DNA of 34,930 nt, taken from assembly GCA_017632935.1 (NCBI GenBank), contig JAGBQJ010000013.1, positions 69,970 through 104,899 on the forward strand. Reading direction: 5' to 3'. The notes beneath the pieces are model-generated. The model was not told the origin of the DNA, did no database searches, and saw only the letters and a program-made list of their open reading frames with translations. The position numbers were made by a program, and so were the translations under genes. Of the stretch, positions 1 through 7,112 are shown one piece after another (the stretch's first letter is position 1; each line of letters starts with the position of its first letter). This DNA comes from Bacteroidales bacterium (lineage in GTDB: Bacteria > Bacteroidota > Bacteroidia > Bacteroidales > F082).

Positions 1-1
1 G

Positions 2-298
2 GGGGGTACCATCGAGTTTAAGGTGAATTGCCCGAATGACAATTTCAACCGCACCTTTGAAGGTCGGCCTTGTGTGACCGACAACGATTTTCTGATTAAT
101 ATGACGGCTCCTTCTTGGGGCGCTAATCCGAATTATGAGTTGACGGTTTATGTCTATAAAAATGACCAGGGAGATATTCGTCTTCATGGCTTCGCCAGAC
201 ACATCATCTACGAACTTGTCTATAACCCACAGACTGAACAAAACGACCACGTCGTCAAGTCAAAGATCAATTACTATTTTGACGTTGTCAAAAACTGA
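2..298 (+). CDS. Partial hypothetical protein (C-terminal end)
   Basis: The reading frame is open to the left edge of the window, so this is the last ~98 codons of a gene whose start lies outside. A GTG at 23 is in frame, but nothing marks it as the true start. The visible part has no membrane segment. Its alternating hydrophobic and polar residues, with several Tyr and Asn, suggest a beta-rich fold. One motif is NYELTVYVYKN and the end is INYYFDVVKN. I do not recognise a family. It ends two bases before the stop codon of the convergent histidine kinase gene, with no obvious terminator hairpin between them. The function is unknown; a secreted or surface protein is possible but unproven without the N-terminus. 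Confidence 0.6.
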   Translation, partial: GGTIEFKVNCPNDNFNRTFEGRPCVTDNDFLINMTAPSWGANPNYELTVYVYKNDQGDIRLHGFARHIIYELVYNPQTEQNDHVVKSKINYYFDVVKN

Positions 299-300
299 AT

Positions 301-1809
301 TCATTTCTTTAGGGTGATCCGGAAAGTGGTCCCTTCGCCTACCACGGAAGATTTAACGAAAATCTTGCCTTTGTGGTAATCTTCGATGATGCGCTTGGCC
401 AAGGACAAGCCTAAGCCCCAGCCGCGTTTCTTGCTCGTATAGCCAGGGTTGAAAACCTGTTTGATTTGTGACTTCGGGATGCCCTTGCCCGTGTCGCTCA
501 AGTCGAGGTGGATATGGTCGCCGTCGTCGATGAGGTCGAGGGTGATTTTGCCGTGGTCGCCCATGGCGTCGATGGAGTTTTTGGTGAGGTTTTCAAGCAC
601 CCAGCGGAACAGGGAGGGTATCAAAGGCATAATCAGTTCGCCCTCAGGTAGGTTGACTTCAAACTCGAACTTTTTGGAGAACCGCTTTTCCAGGTAGTCC
701 ATCGTGTCGTGGATGAGGTAAACGATGTCGGTAGGTTCAGGCACAGGCACGGAACCGATTTTTGAGAAGCGGTCGGTGACGATTTGCAGGCGCTCGATGT
801 CTTTTTCCATTTCGTAGGTGCCCACGAAAGGCTCGTCTTGCATCTTCAAGAGCTCAATCCAGCCCATCAGCGAAGAGAGCGGCGTGCCTAGTTGGTGCGC
901 GGTTTCCTTGGCCATGCCAGCCCACACCTGATTTTGCTCCGAACGGCGAGCATAGCTGAAGAGCAGGTAGGCAATCAGGAGGAATAGCGCGAAAACAACG
1001 AACTGAATGATAGGATAGTAACGCATCTGCTGCACCAAGTCAGTGGTGCGGTAGAAGATGGTGGCCTTGCCTTTGTTCATGAACTCGATTTGCAGCGGGT
1101 CGTTCTCGTTGCGCATGATTTCCAGCTGTTGTCGCACGTAGTTGGAGTCCTGCATCATGAGGGAGTCGAGGTTGCCGAAACTGAGGATGGTGTCTTGGGC
1201 CTCATTGGTGACGATGACGGGAACGCCCATTGAGTTAAGCGTGATTTCCTCCATGAAGTGGTCCGACATGTCCTCCAAAACGGCCTTCAGGTCGGTGTAT
1301 ATCCGAGATTCGTTGTAATACAAATATTGAACGAAGCCATAGCCTGGATCGATTTTGATGGGCGTAAACTTCGAGTAGGCTTGTTTCATCTCGTCATCGA
1401 AGACTTGCTTTCCCTCCTGCTCGGGAGGCAGGTTGGCACGCGACACGATGTTGCCTTTGCTGTCGGTGAGGACCAAAGGGATGCTGATGTTGTTCCGGAT
1501 GATATCGACGTAGACCGCGGTGTTCTCGTTGGAAGAGATGTCCATGACGCGGCGGTAGGCGTTGGCCAAGAGTTCGACGCGCAACTGTTCCTGTTCGCTC
1601 ACTTTGTTGAAGAATTCCTCCGTCGATTTCATCATCACGGCATGTTGCTCCATGGCGGCAGCCCACATCTTCACTTGGCGCGTCTCCTGTTCTGCAATAG
1701 ATTTCACCAAGTGGTTGGTGTACCACAACGATGCACCGATGATGAGCAAGGCGACAATCGCCAAAGCCCATTTCCAGTGTTTTTTGTTGGTATAGAGGTT
1801 CGTTTTCAC
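301..1809 (-). CDS. Membrane sensor histidine kinase
   Basis: This 502-residue protein has a membrane helix near residues 13-32, an extracytoplasmic sensor region of about 230 residues, and a second helix near 266-286. The H-box KETAHQLGTPLSS carries the likely phosphorylated His305. The ATPase domain shows an N-box (ENLTKNSIDAMGD, around 406-418), a G1 box (DTGKGIP, from 439) and a G2 box (GWGLGLSLAKRI, from 463). It should therefore autophosphorylate in response to an envelope signal, but the signal is unknown. The start is GTG, as no ATG lies upstream in frame. It begins 30 bases after rpoN on the same strand, so the two are probably co-transcribed. No response regulator is nearby, so its partner must be elsewhere. 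The kinase call is firm; the pathway is not known. Confidence 0.9.
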   Translation of the reverse strand: MKTNLYTNKKHWKWALAIVALLIIGASLWYTNHLVKSIAEQETRQVKMWAAAMEQHAVMMKSTEEFFNKVSEQEQLRVELLANAYRRVMDISSNENTAVYVDIIRNNISIPLVLTDSKGNIVSRANLPPEQEGKQVFDDEMKQAYSKFTPIKIDPGYGFVQYLYYNESRIYTDLKAVLEDMSDHFMEEITLNSMGVPVIVTNEAQDTILSFGNLDSLMMQDSNYVRQQLEIMRNENDPLQIEFMNKGKATIFYRTTDLVQQMRYYPIIQFVVFALFLLIAYLLFSYARRSEQNQVWAGMAKETAHQLGTPLSSLMGWIELLKMQDEPFVGTYEMEKDIERLQIVTDRFSKIGSVPVPEPTDIVYLIHDTMDYLEKRFSKKFEFEVNLPEGELIMPLIPSLFRWVLENLTKNSIDAMGDHGKITLDLIDDGDHIHLDLSDTGKGIPKSQIKQVFNPGYTSKKRGWGLGLSLAKRIIEDYHKGKIFVKSSVVGEGTTFRITLKK

Positions 1810-1839
1810 AATGATAAAAACGAAGTTGTAATTGAATTA

Positions 1840-3348
1840 TTATATCGTCTTCCTCATCCTGCCTACGGGAATACCCAACTGTTCCCTATACTTTGCTACG
1901 GTGCGACGTGCGATGGGATATCCTTTCTCTTTCAGCACCACCATCAATTGTTCATCGGTCATGGGGTTGGCCTTGTCCTCGTTGTCGACGGCATCTTTCA
2001 GGATTTTCTTGATTTCTCGGGTGGAGACCTCTTCGCCTTCTTGGTTGGTGATGCCTTCGCTGAAGAAGAACTTCAACAGATGTGTGCCGTATGGCGTCTG
2101 AACGTATTTGCTGTTGGCCACGCGCGAGATGGTGGAGATGTCGAGTCCCACCTTGTCGGCCACGTCCTTCAGAATCATGGGCTTGAGTTGAGTCTCGTCG
2201 CCCGTCAGGAAGTAGTCCTTTTGAATGTCGGCGATGGCTTTCATCGTGATATAGAGCGTGTTCTGCCTTTGGTTGATAGCGTCGATAAACCACTTGGCAG
2301 AGTCAATCTTCTGCTTCACGAACTGCACGGCTTCCTGCTTGCCACGGTTGTCCTTGCTGTTGGAGAACTCTTCCAGCATCTTCAGGTACGACTTGCTAAC
2401 ACGCAGTTCAGGGGCGTTGCGACCGTCCAAGGAGAGCTCCACCTTGCCATCTCTGACGAAGACAAAAAAGTCGGGCGTGATGTAGTGGATGTTCTTGGTG
2501 CTGGAGGTAGAGGCATCTGCGGGCTTGGGGTTGAGTTTGAGGATCTCGTCCAAGGCGGCTTTCAGGTCGCGGTTGCTGACCTCCAGCTTCTTGGCGATTT
2601 TATCGTAATGCTTCTTGGTGAACTCCTCGAAGAAGTCCTTGACGATAGTCATGGAGAGGCTGTAGTCCTTATGGAAGGGGTTGTCTTCCTGAAGGCGTTT
2701 CAGCTGGATGAGTAGACATTCCTGCAGGTCACGGGCGGCGATGCCGGGTGGGTCGAGCTGCTGCACGATGCGGAGCACTTCGGTCACCTCTTCCTCGGTT
2801 GTGGAGACGTTCATCGTGAAGAGCATGTCATCGACGATGTTGGCGACGGGGCGGTTGAGGTAGCCGTTGTCATCCAAGTTGCCGATGATGTATTGCCCAA
2901 TCTCGAGTTGCTTCTCTGTCAGGTCGTGGTAGGCGAGTTGTTGGTTTAGGTAGTCTTGGAAGGTCTCCTCGTTGGCGATGGGCGCTTCGTAGTCGTCATC
3001 GTCACCGCTGTAGTTGTTGGCTTGCAGCTTGTAGGAATAGTCTTCTAGGTCTTCTTCCGAGAGGTAGTCGTTGATGTCGAACTCGTCGTCCTTGCTGAAG
3101 TCCACCTCGTCGTCGTTGTAGTCGTCGTTCTCGCCGTTGTCGTCGTCAGTGGGCTCGTCAACGGTTGGCTCGTTGTCGTCATAGTCGTTGTCACGAACGT
3201 CTTCTAAGGCGGGGTTGATTTCCATCTCCTCCTTGATACGTTGCTCGAGTTCGATTAATGGCAGCTGCAACAGCTTCATCAGCTGGATCTGCTGCGGAGA
3301 GAGCTTCAGCTCCTGCCGCTGGGTTTGAGTCAATCGTTGGTTGTTCAT
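1840..3348 (-). CDS. rpoN: RNA polymerase sigma-54 factor
   Basis: Sigma-54 directs RNA polymerase to -24/-12 promoters and needs an ATP-driven enhancer-binding activator to open them. This 502-residue protein has the full family layout. The Gln/Leu-rich region I (LSPQQIQLMKLLQLP) binds the activator. A very acidic region II spans about residues 48-120. The core-binding and helix-turn-helix regions follow (the latter around DVADKVGLDISTISRVAN). The diagnostic RpoN box ARRTVAKYR lies at 480-488. It sits between asnS and the histidine kinase on one strand. Co-transcription is likely, but a structured repeat fills the gap to asnS. No enhancer-binding protein is in the window, so the targets are unknown. 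Confidence 0.97.
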   Translation of the reverse strand: MNNQRLTQTQRQELKLSPQQIQLMKLLQLPLIELEQRIKEEMEINPALEDVRDNDYDDNEPTVDEPTDDDNGENDDYNDDEVDFSKDDEFDINDYLSEEDLEDYSYKLQANNYSGDDDDYEAPIANEETFQDYLNQQLAYHDLTEKQLEIGQYIIGNLDDNGYLNRPVANIVDDMLFTMNVSTTEEEVTEVLRIVQQLDPPGIAARDLQECLLIQLKRLQEDNPFHKDYSLSMTIVKDFFEEFTKKHYDKIAKKLEVSNRDLKAALDEILKLNPKPADASTSSTKNIHYITPDFFVFVRDGKVELSLDGRNAPELRVSKSYLKMLEEFSNSKDNRGKQEAVQFVKQKIDSAKWFIDAINQRQNTLYITMKAIADIQKDYFLTGDETQLKPMILKDVADKVGLDISTISRVANSKYVQTPYGTHLLKFFFSEGITNQEGEEVSTREIKKILKDAVDNEDKANPMTDEQLMVVLKEKGYPIARRTVAKYREQLGIPVGRMRKTI

Positions 3349-3350
3349 TC

Positions 3351-3430
3351 AGTTAGGAGTTAGGAGTTAGGAGTTAGGAGTTGATAGTTCGGAATAATAC
3401 TCCTCACTACTAACTCCTCACTCCTCACTC
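3351..3430. repeat. Inverted pair of 7-base tandem repeat arrays
   Basis: Bases 3351-3382 hold about 4.6 copies of AGTTAGG. Bases 3399-3430 hold about 4.6 copies of ACTCCTC in strict 7-base phase, with one variant (ACTACTA). The second array is close to the reverse complement of the first, with a 16-base spacer. Transcribed from asnS into rpoN, this could fold into a long imperfect hairpin. It fills nearly the whole asnS-rpoN gap. No promoter of the TAnnTTTG type was seen inside it. Confidence 0.9.
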
Positions 3431-3432
3431 TA

Positions 3433-4872
3433 TTAATATAAACAGTTTTTCGGAGTTCTCGGGAACGGGATGACGTCGCGGATGTTGGTCATGCCGGTGA
3501 TGAAGAGCAGCAGACGCTCGAAGCCGAGGCCGTAGCCCGAATGCGGCACCGAGCCGAAACGACGGCTGTCGAGGTACCAGTTCATACTTTCCTCGGGGAT
3601 GCCGACTTCGTGCATGCGGTCAAGAATCTTGCTGATGTCGGTCTCGCGCTCAGATCCGCCAATGATTTCGCCAATGCCGGGGAAGAGCACGTCCATGGCG
3701 CGGACGGTCTTGCCGTCTTCGTTCTGTTTCATATAGAAGGCCTTGATCTCCTTCGGGTAGTCAGTCAGGATGACGGGCTTCTTGAAGTGCTTCTCGACGA
3801 GGTAACGCTCGTGCTCCGACTGCAGGTCGACGCCCCAGCCGTCAACGGGATACTGGAACTTGCCCTTCTTGTTGTAGTTGGAGTTGCGCAGGATGTCGAT
3901 GGCCTCGGTGTAGGTCAGGCGGACAAACTCATGCTCGAGCACGAAGTGCAGCTTGCTGATGAGCTCCATCGACTTGTCTTCCTCTTTCTTGCCTTTCTCT
4001 TCGTCTTGCAGGCGCTTGCTGAGGAACTGGAGGTCGTCCATGTTGTTGTCCAAAGCGTATTGGATCAAATACTTCAGCATCTCCTCGGCGAGGTCCATGT
4101 TGTCGTTGATGTCGTAGAAGGCCATCTCAGGCTCAATCATCCAGAACTCGGCCAAGTGGCGCGTGGTGTTGGAGTTCTCGGCACGGAAAGTGGGGCCGAA
4201 GGTGTAAATCTTGCCTAAGGCTGTGGCCGCCAGCTCGCCTTCGAGCTGACCCGAAACGGTGAGGTTGGTCGACTTGCCGAAGAAGTCCTGCTTGTAGTCG
4301 ATGTTGCCTTGCTCATCGCGAGGCGGGTTGTTGAGGTCCAAGGTGGTCACCTGGAACATCTCACCGGCGCCTTCGGCGTCGGAGGCGGTGATGAGCGGTG
4401 TGTGGATATTGTAGAAGCCTCGCTCGGTGAAGAACTTATGGATGGCGAACACCATGGCGTGGCGCAGACGCATGACGGCACCGAAGGTGTTGGTGCGGAA
4501 ACGCAGGTGAGCGATGTCACGCAGGAACTCCAAGGAATGTTTCTTGGGTTGCAGCGGGTATTCATCAGGGTTGGCGGGACCGAACAGCCCAATCTCCTTC
4601 ACGGAAAGCTCCACGGCCTGGCCGCTGCCCATCGAAGCAACGAGGACACCCTTGGCCCAGAGGGAAGCACCGGCGTGCATTAATGCCAGTTTTTCCTCGG
4701 GGATGACATTCAGGTCGATGACCAGTTGCAGGTTGTTAATGGTGGAGCCGTCGTTGAGGGCGATGAAGGCCACGTTTTTGCTGCCGCGCTTATTGCGCAC
4801 CCAGCCCATTACAGTAATCTCATTGTCAGAGGCTTGCATCTGCAAGGCTTGCTTGATTTCTACTCTTTTCAT
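3433..4872 (-). CDS. asnS: Asparaginyl-tRNA synthetase
   Basis: This class II synthetase charges tRNA-Asn with asparagine using ATP. The 479 residues are the normal length. An OB-fold anticodon-binding domain comes first (about 1-110, with [17 protein letters not shown]). The catalytic domain follows, with class II motif 2 at 229-245 ([17 protein letters not shown]) and motif 3 near 448-453 (GLGFER). The DAEGAGEMF stretch and the PRTPKNCLY end are typical of AsnRS rather than AspRS. The start at 4872 gives the expected N-terminus. A near-consensus -7 element (TTACTTTG on the minus strand, 4913-4920) lies about 40 bases upstream. It is probably the first gene of the asnS-rpoN-kinase run and diverges from the DAHP synthase gene. 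Confidence 0.97.
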   Translation of the reverse strand: MKRVEIKQALQMQASDNEITVMGWVRNKRGSKNVAFIALNDGSTINNLQLVIDLNVIPEEKLALMHAGASLWAKGVLVASMGSGQAVELSVKEIGLFGPANPDEYPLQPKKHSLEFLRDIAHLRFRTNTFGAVMRLRHAMVFAIHKFFTERGFYNIHTPLITASDAEGAGEMFQVTTLDLNNPPRDEQGNIDYKQDFFGKSTNLTVSGQLEGELAATALGKIYTFGPTFRAENSNTTRHLAEFWMIEPEMAFYDINDNMDLAEEMLKYLIQYALDNNMDDLQFLSKRLQDEEKGKKEEDKSMELISKLHFVLEHEFVRLTYTEAIDILRNSNYNKKGKFQYPVDGWGVDLQSEHERYLVEKHFKKPVILTDYPKEIKAFYMKQNEDGKTVRAMDVLFPGIGEIIGGSERETDISKILDRMHEVGIPEESMNWYLDSRRFGSVPHSGYGLGFERLLLFITGMTNIRDVIPFPRTPKNCLY

Positions 4873-4954
4873 CGTATGTTGTTTTCTTTGTAATCGAATA
4901 TGAATTAAAATGCAAAGTAACGAAAAAAAATGCCACGGTCAGCCAAAATTGCCG

Positions 4955-4962
4955 TATATTTG
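4955..4962 (+). promoter_or_regulatory. -7 element TATATTTG before DAHP synthase gene
   Basis: This matches the Bacteroidota -7 consensus TAnnTTTG and is followed by C, as most others here are. Only five bases separate it from the ATG, so the transcript would start at or within a few bases of the start codon. No clear -33 TTG was found. Confidence 0.6.
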
Positions 4963-4967
4963 CAACT

Positions 4968-6014
4968 ATGAAAGATTCATTGATCATTGCAGGTCCGTGT
5001 AGCGTCGAAAGCGAAGAACAGATCATGGCCACGGCGCAAGCCTTGGCGCAGATCCCGCAGGTCACCATGCTGCGCGGCGGCATCTGGAAGCCACGGACTC
5101 GCCCCGATGCCTTCGAGGGCAGGGGAGAGCAGGGCCTCGTGTGGCTTCGTGAAGCGAAACATGAGACGGGCTTGCGAACAATCACAGAAGTGGCCACACC
5201 TGAGCATGTCGAGTTGGCGCTGAAGTATGATGTCGATGCCTTATGGATAGGCGCCCGCACGGTGGTCAACCCCTTCTCGGTGCAGCAGCTGGCTGATGCC
5301 TTGAAGGGCACCGACATTCCCGTGTTCATCAAAAACCCGGTATCACCTGACTTGAATCTTTGGTTGGGTGCCTTCGAACGTTTCCAGAAGGCTGGCCTGA
5401 CGCAGCTGTCGGCCATCCATCGCGGCTTCGTGTATTATAAGGAGTCGCCCTACCGCAATTACCCCATGTGGGAAATCCCCATTGAGCTGACACAAAGACT
5501 GAATGTGCCGCTCATCACCGACGTGAGCCATATCTGCGGTAACCGCGAGTTGCTGCAATCCACGGCGCAGAAAGCCCTCGACCTTGCCACTGACGGATTA
5601 ATGATAGAATGTCACGTCAATCCTGATGCAGCTTTGACTGATGGCAAACAGCAAATCACGCCCGAGGAATTAATGCAGTTGTTGGCCAGCTTGACCTTCC
5701 GCTCGAAGCAGTCGGGCCATGTGGAGCGCGACCTTGCGGGGCTCCGAGGCGAAATCGACGATATCGATAGTGAGTTGCTACAACTGCTGGCACGCCGCAT
5801 GGAGGTGAGTGCGCAGATTGGGGAGTACAAGAAGCGCAACAATGTCACCGTGGTGCAGATGGATCGTTGGAAGAAGATTCTGGCCGACCATGTAGCCGCT
5901 GGCGAAGGAATGGGTCTGTCGCCTATATTAATTAATAAGGTGTTCGAGGCCATCCATCAGGCTTCCATCGAGCGTCAGGGGCGCATCATGGAAAATGAGG
6001 AAGAAGTCCATTAA
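4968..6014 (+). CDS. DAHP synthase / chorismate mutase fusion
   Basis: This enzyme makes 3-deoxy-D-arabino-heptulosonate 7-phosphate from phosphoenolpyruvate and erythrose 4-phosphate, the first shikimate step. Its second domain turns chorismate into prephenate. Residues 1-245 form a type I-beta (KDO8P synthase-like) barrel with GPCS (9-12), the KPRTRP phosphoenolpyruvate motif (41-46), IHRG (150-153) and ECHVNPDAALTDG (from 214). Residues 254-340 form an AroQ-type mutase; Arg260, Arg277, Lys288 and Arg300 align with the catalytic Arg11, Arg28, Lys39 and Arg51 of the E. coli enzyme. Fusions like this usually allow feedback control of the synthase by prephenate or its products. The ATG at 4968 is the only sensible start. 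No other aro or tyr gene is beside it, and its stop overlaps that of the convergent lipoprotein. Confidence 0.95.
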   Translation: MKDSLIIAGPCSVESEEQIMATAQALAQIPQVTMLRGGIWKPRTRPDAFEGRGEQGLVWLREAKHETGLRTITEVATPEHVELALKYDVDALWIGARTVVNPFSVQQLADALKGTDIPVFIKNPVSPDLNLWLGAFERFQKAGLTQLSAIHRGFVYYKESPYRNYPMWEIPIELTQRLNVPLITDVSHICGNRELLQSTAQKALDLATDGLMIECHVNPDAALTDGKQQITPEELMQLLASLTFRSKQSGHVERDLAGLRGEIDDIDSELLQLLARRMEVSAQIGEYKKRNNVTVVQMDRWKKILADHVAAGEGMGLSPILINKVFEAIHQASIERQGRIMENEEEVH

Positions 6015-6520
6015 TTATAAATTGTTAGTTTGCTCCCGTCGAAGGTGGTGTGATACTGGATCAAAGGATACACCACAGTGCCGTCGGTGGGGAAGCTGGG
6101 AATCATGTCGAAATTGTCGTTGATGATGATTTGCCCGTTCAGGATGTTGTAGTAGGCATTGTTGCAGCGGTCAATCACCCAACCGCCGTCCACCACCAGT
6201 CTGGTCGTGTTGCCTTGGCTGTCGGTGCAAGCATCGGGCTCGTTGGGCGGCATGCGGTCGTAGACGGCGAACATGTCATCAACATTGTCGGCATCAGGTC
6301 TATGGAAGACGATAAGGCCGCGGCTCGTGCTTTCAATTGGGGCGGTGATGTATTCCCAACCGCTCACAAACCGTAGGTTATAGTATTGGTAATCGTTTAC
6401 GTTGATCTCAATCGGATACGGCAGTAACGGCCTATGAGGGTTTTCGGGATATTTCTCGCATCCGTGGAGGAAGGGCAGCAGCCCCATTAATATTAATAGG
6501 TGTAGTTTCGCGTTTTTCAT
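6011..6520 (-). CDS. Putative lipoprotein, unknown function
   Basis: The 169-residue product has a short signal peptide ending in a lipobox (FLHGC), with Cys21 as the likely lipidated residue. The mature part is small and rich in Tyr, Asn and Asp, and looks beta-stranded. Two further Cys residues (in DACTDSQG and VIDRCNNAYY) could form a disulfide in the periplasm or on the surface. It resembles the many short Bacteroidales lipoproteins of unknown role, and I do not assign a family. It converges on the DAHP synthase gene, sharing three bases at the stop codons. On the other side it diverges from another small lipoprotein gene. Confidence 0.8.
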   Translation of the reverse strand: MKNAKLHLLILMGLLPFLHGCEKYPENPHRPLLPYPIEINVNDYQYYNLRFVSGWEYITAPIESTSRGLIVFHRPDADNVDDMFAVYDRMPPNEPDACTDSQGNTTRLVVDGGWVIDRCNNAYYNILNGQIIINDNFDMIPSFPTDGTVVYPLIQYHTTFDGSKLTIYN

Positions 6521-6575
6521 GACAGCAAAGAAACGCTTTTTTTCGCAAAATAGTACGGCGATGGCGGAAAAATGT

Positions 6576-6583
6576 TACATTTG
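6576..6583 (+). promoter_or_regulatory. -7 element TACATTTG before small lipoprotein gene
   Basis: This matches TAnnTTTG and is followed by CA. It lies 18 bases before the ATG of the small basic lipoprotein gene, so the leader should be short. No clear -33 TTG is visible at the right distance. Confidence 0.6.
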
Positions 6584-6601
6584 CATCCAAAATAGTATGT
6601 C

Positions 6602-6868
6602 ATGAAGAAGCGAATAAGCATAATAGCCTGCTTGTTGGCTCTTCTGTTGTTATTTGGTTCGTGTGCCTCATCACGGTCGCGGGCCATGCGTAAGGCAGAG
6701 CGCCAGCTTGAGCAGCAGGAGAAGCAATCCAAGAAACAATATGATAAGGCTAAGACGACCCATTACAAGCGTCAGGCCAGGAAGACCAAGCGCATGATGG
6801 AGAAAGACAGGCGTCGCGCCGAGCGGATGAGGCGTAGGCAGCGCAGCAACCCGTTCTTTTCTTCCTGA
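6602..6868 (+). CDS. Small very basic lipoprotein
   Basis: The 88-residue product starts with a clear signal peptide and lipobox (LFGSC, Cys21). The mature part is almost entirely Lys, Arg, Gln and Glu, with a predicted long helix (MRKAERQLEQQEKQ and so on) and an Arg-rich end before NPFFSS. It has no aromatic core and is unlikely to be a globular enzyme. A lipid-anchored helix with strong positive charge could contact peptidoglycan, lipopolysaccharide phosphates or nucleic acid; this is inference. It has its own -7 element and no terminator before the next operon, 244 bases on. That gap is AT-rich and holds only the promoter of the receptor operon. Confidence 0.75.
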   Translation: MKKRISIIACLLALLLLFGSCASSRSRAMRKAERQLEQQEKQSKKQYDKAKTTHYKRQARKTKRMMEKDRRRAERMRRRQRSNPFFSS

Positions 6869-7022
6869 AATGAGCGGAAAACGGGTATAGAAGCTAAAAA
6901 ACGCGATTGAAGCGGTAAAAAATCTTGTTGAAGTGTATTTTTACAAATGACTGAAAATCAAAAATATAAACAATCGGAGCGAAAATTCGCAGAGAAAAAA
7001 ATGCAAAAAACGAATATTTTTC

Positions 7023-7053
7023 TTGCGTACTTTCAAATAAGGTTGTAATTTTG
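7023..7053 (+). promoter_or_regulatory. Promoter of the receptor / giant protein / PorV operon
   Basis: A -33 TTG at 7023-7025 and a -7 TAATTTTG at 7046-7053 are separated by 20 bases, which fits the Bacteroidota consensus well. It leaves a leader of about 50 bases before the receptor start at 7113. It is the only good promoter before the three-gene unit. Confidence 0.7.
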
Positions 7054-7112
7054 ACGACTTTTAATGCACTCTTATGCACCAAACAAAGTAGTATTACATA
7101 AAATTACAAGGT

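Noticed and set aside
1258-2715. A 485-codon open frame on the plus strand opposite the kinase and rpoN genes
   Set aside because: It lies antisense to two genes with clear family motifs and has a Val/Leu/His-rich make-up typical of a shadow frame.
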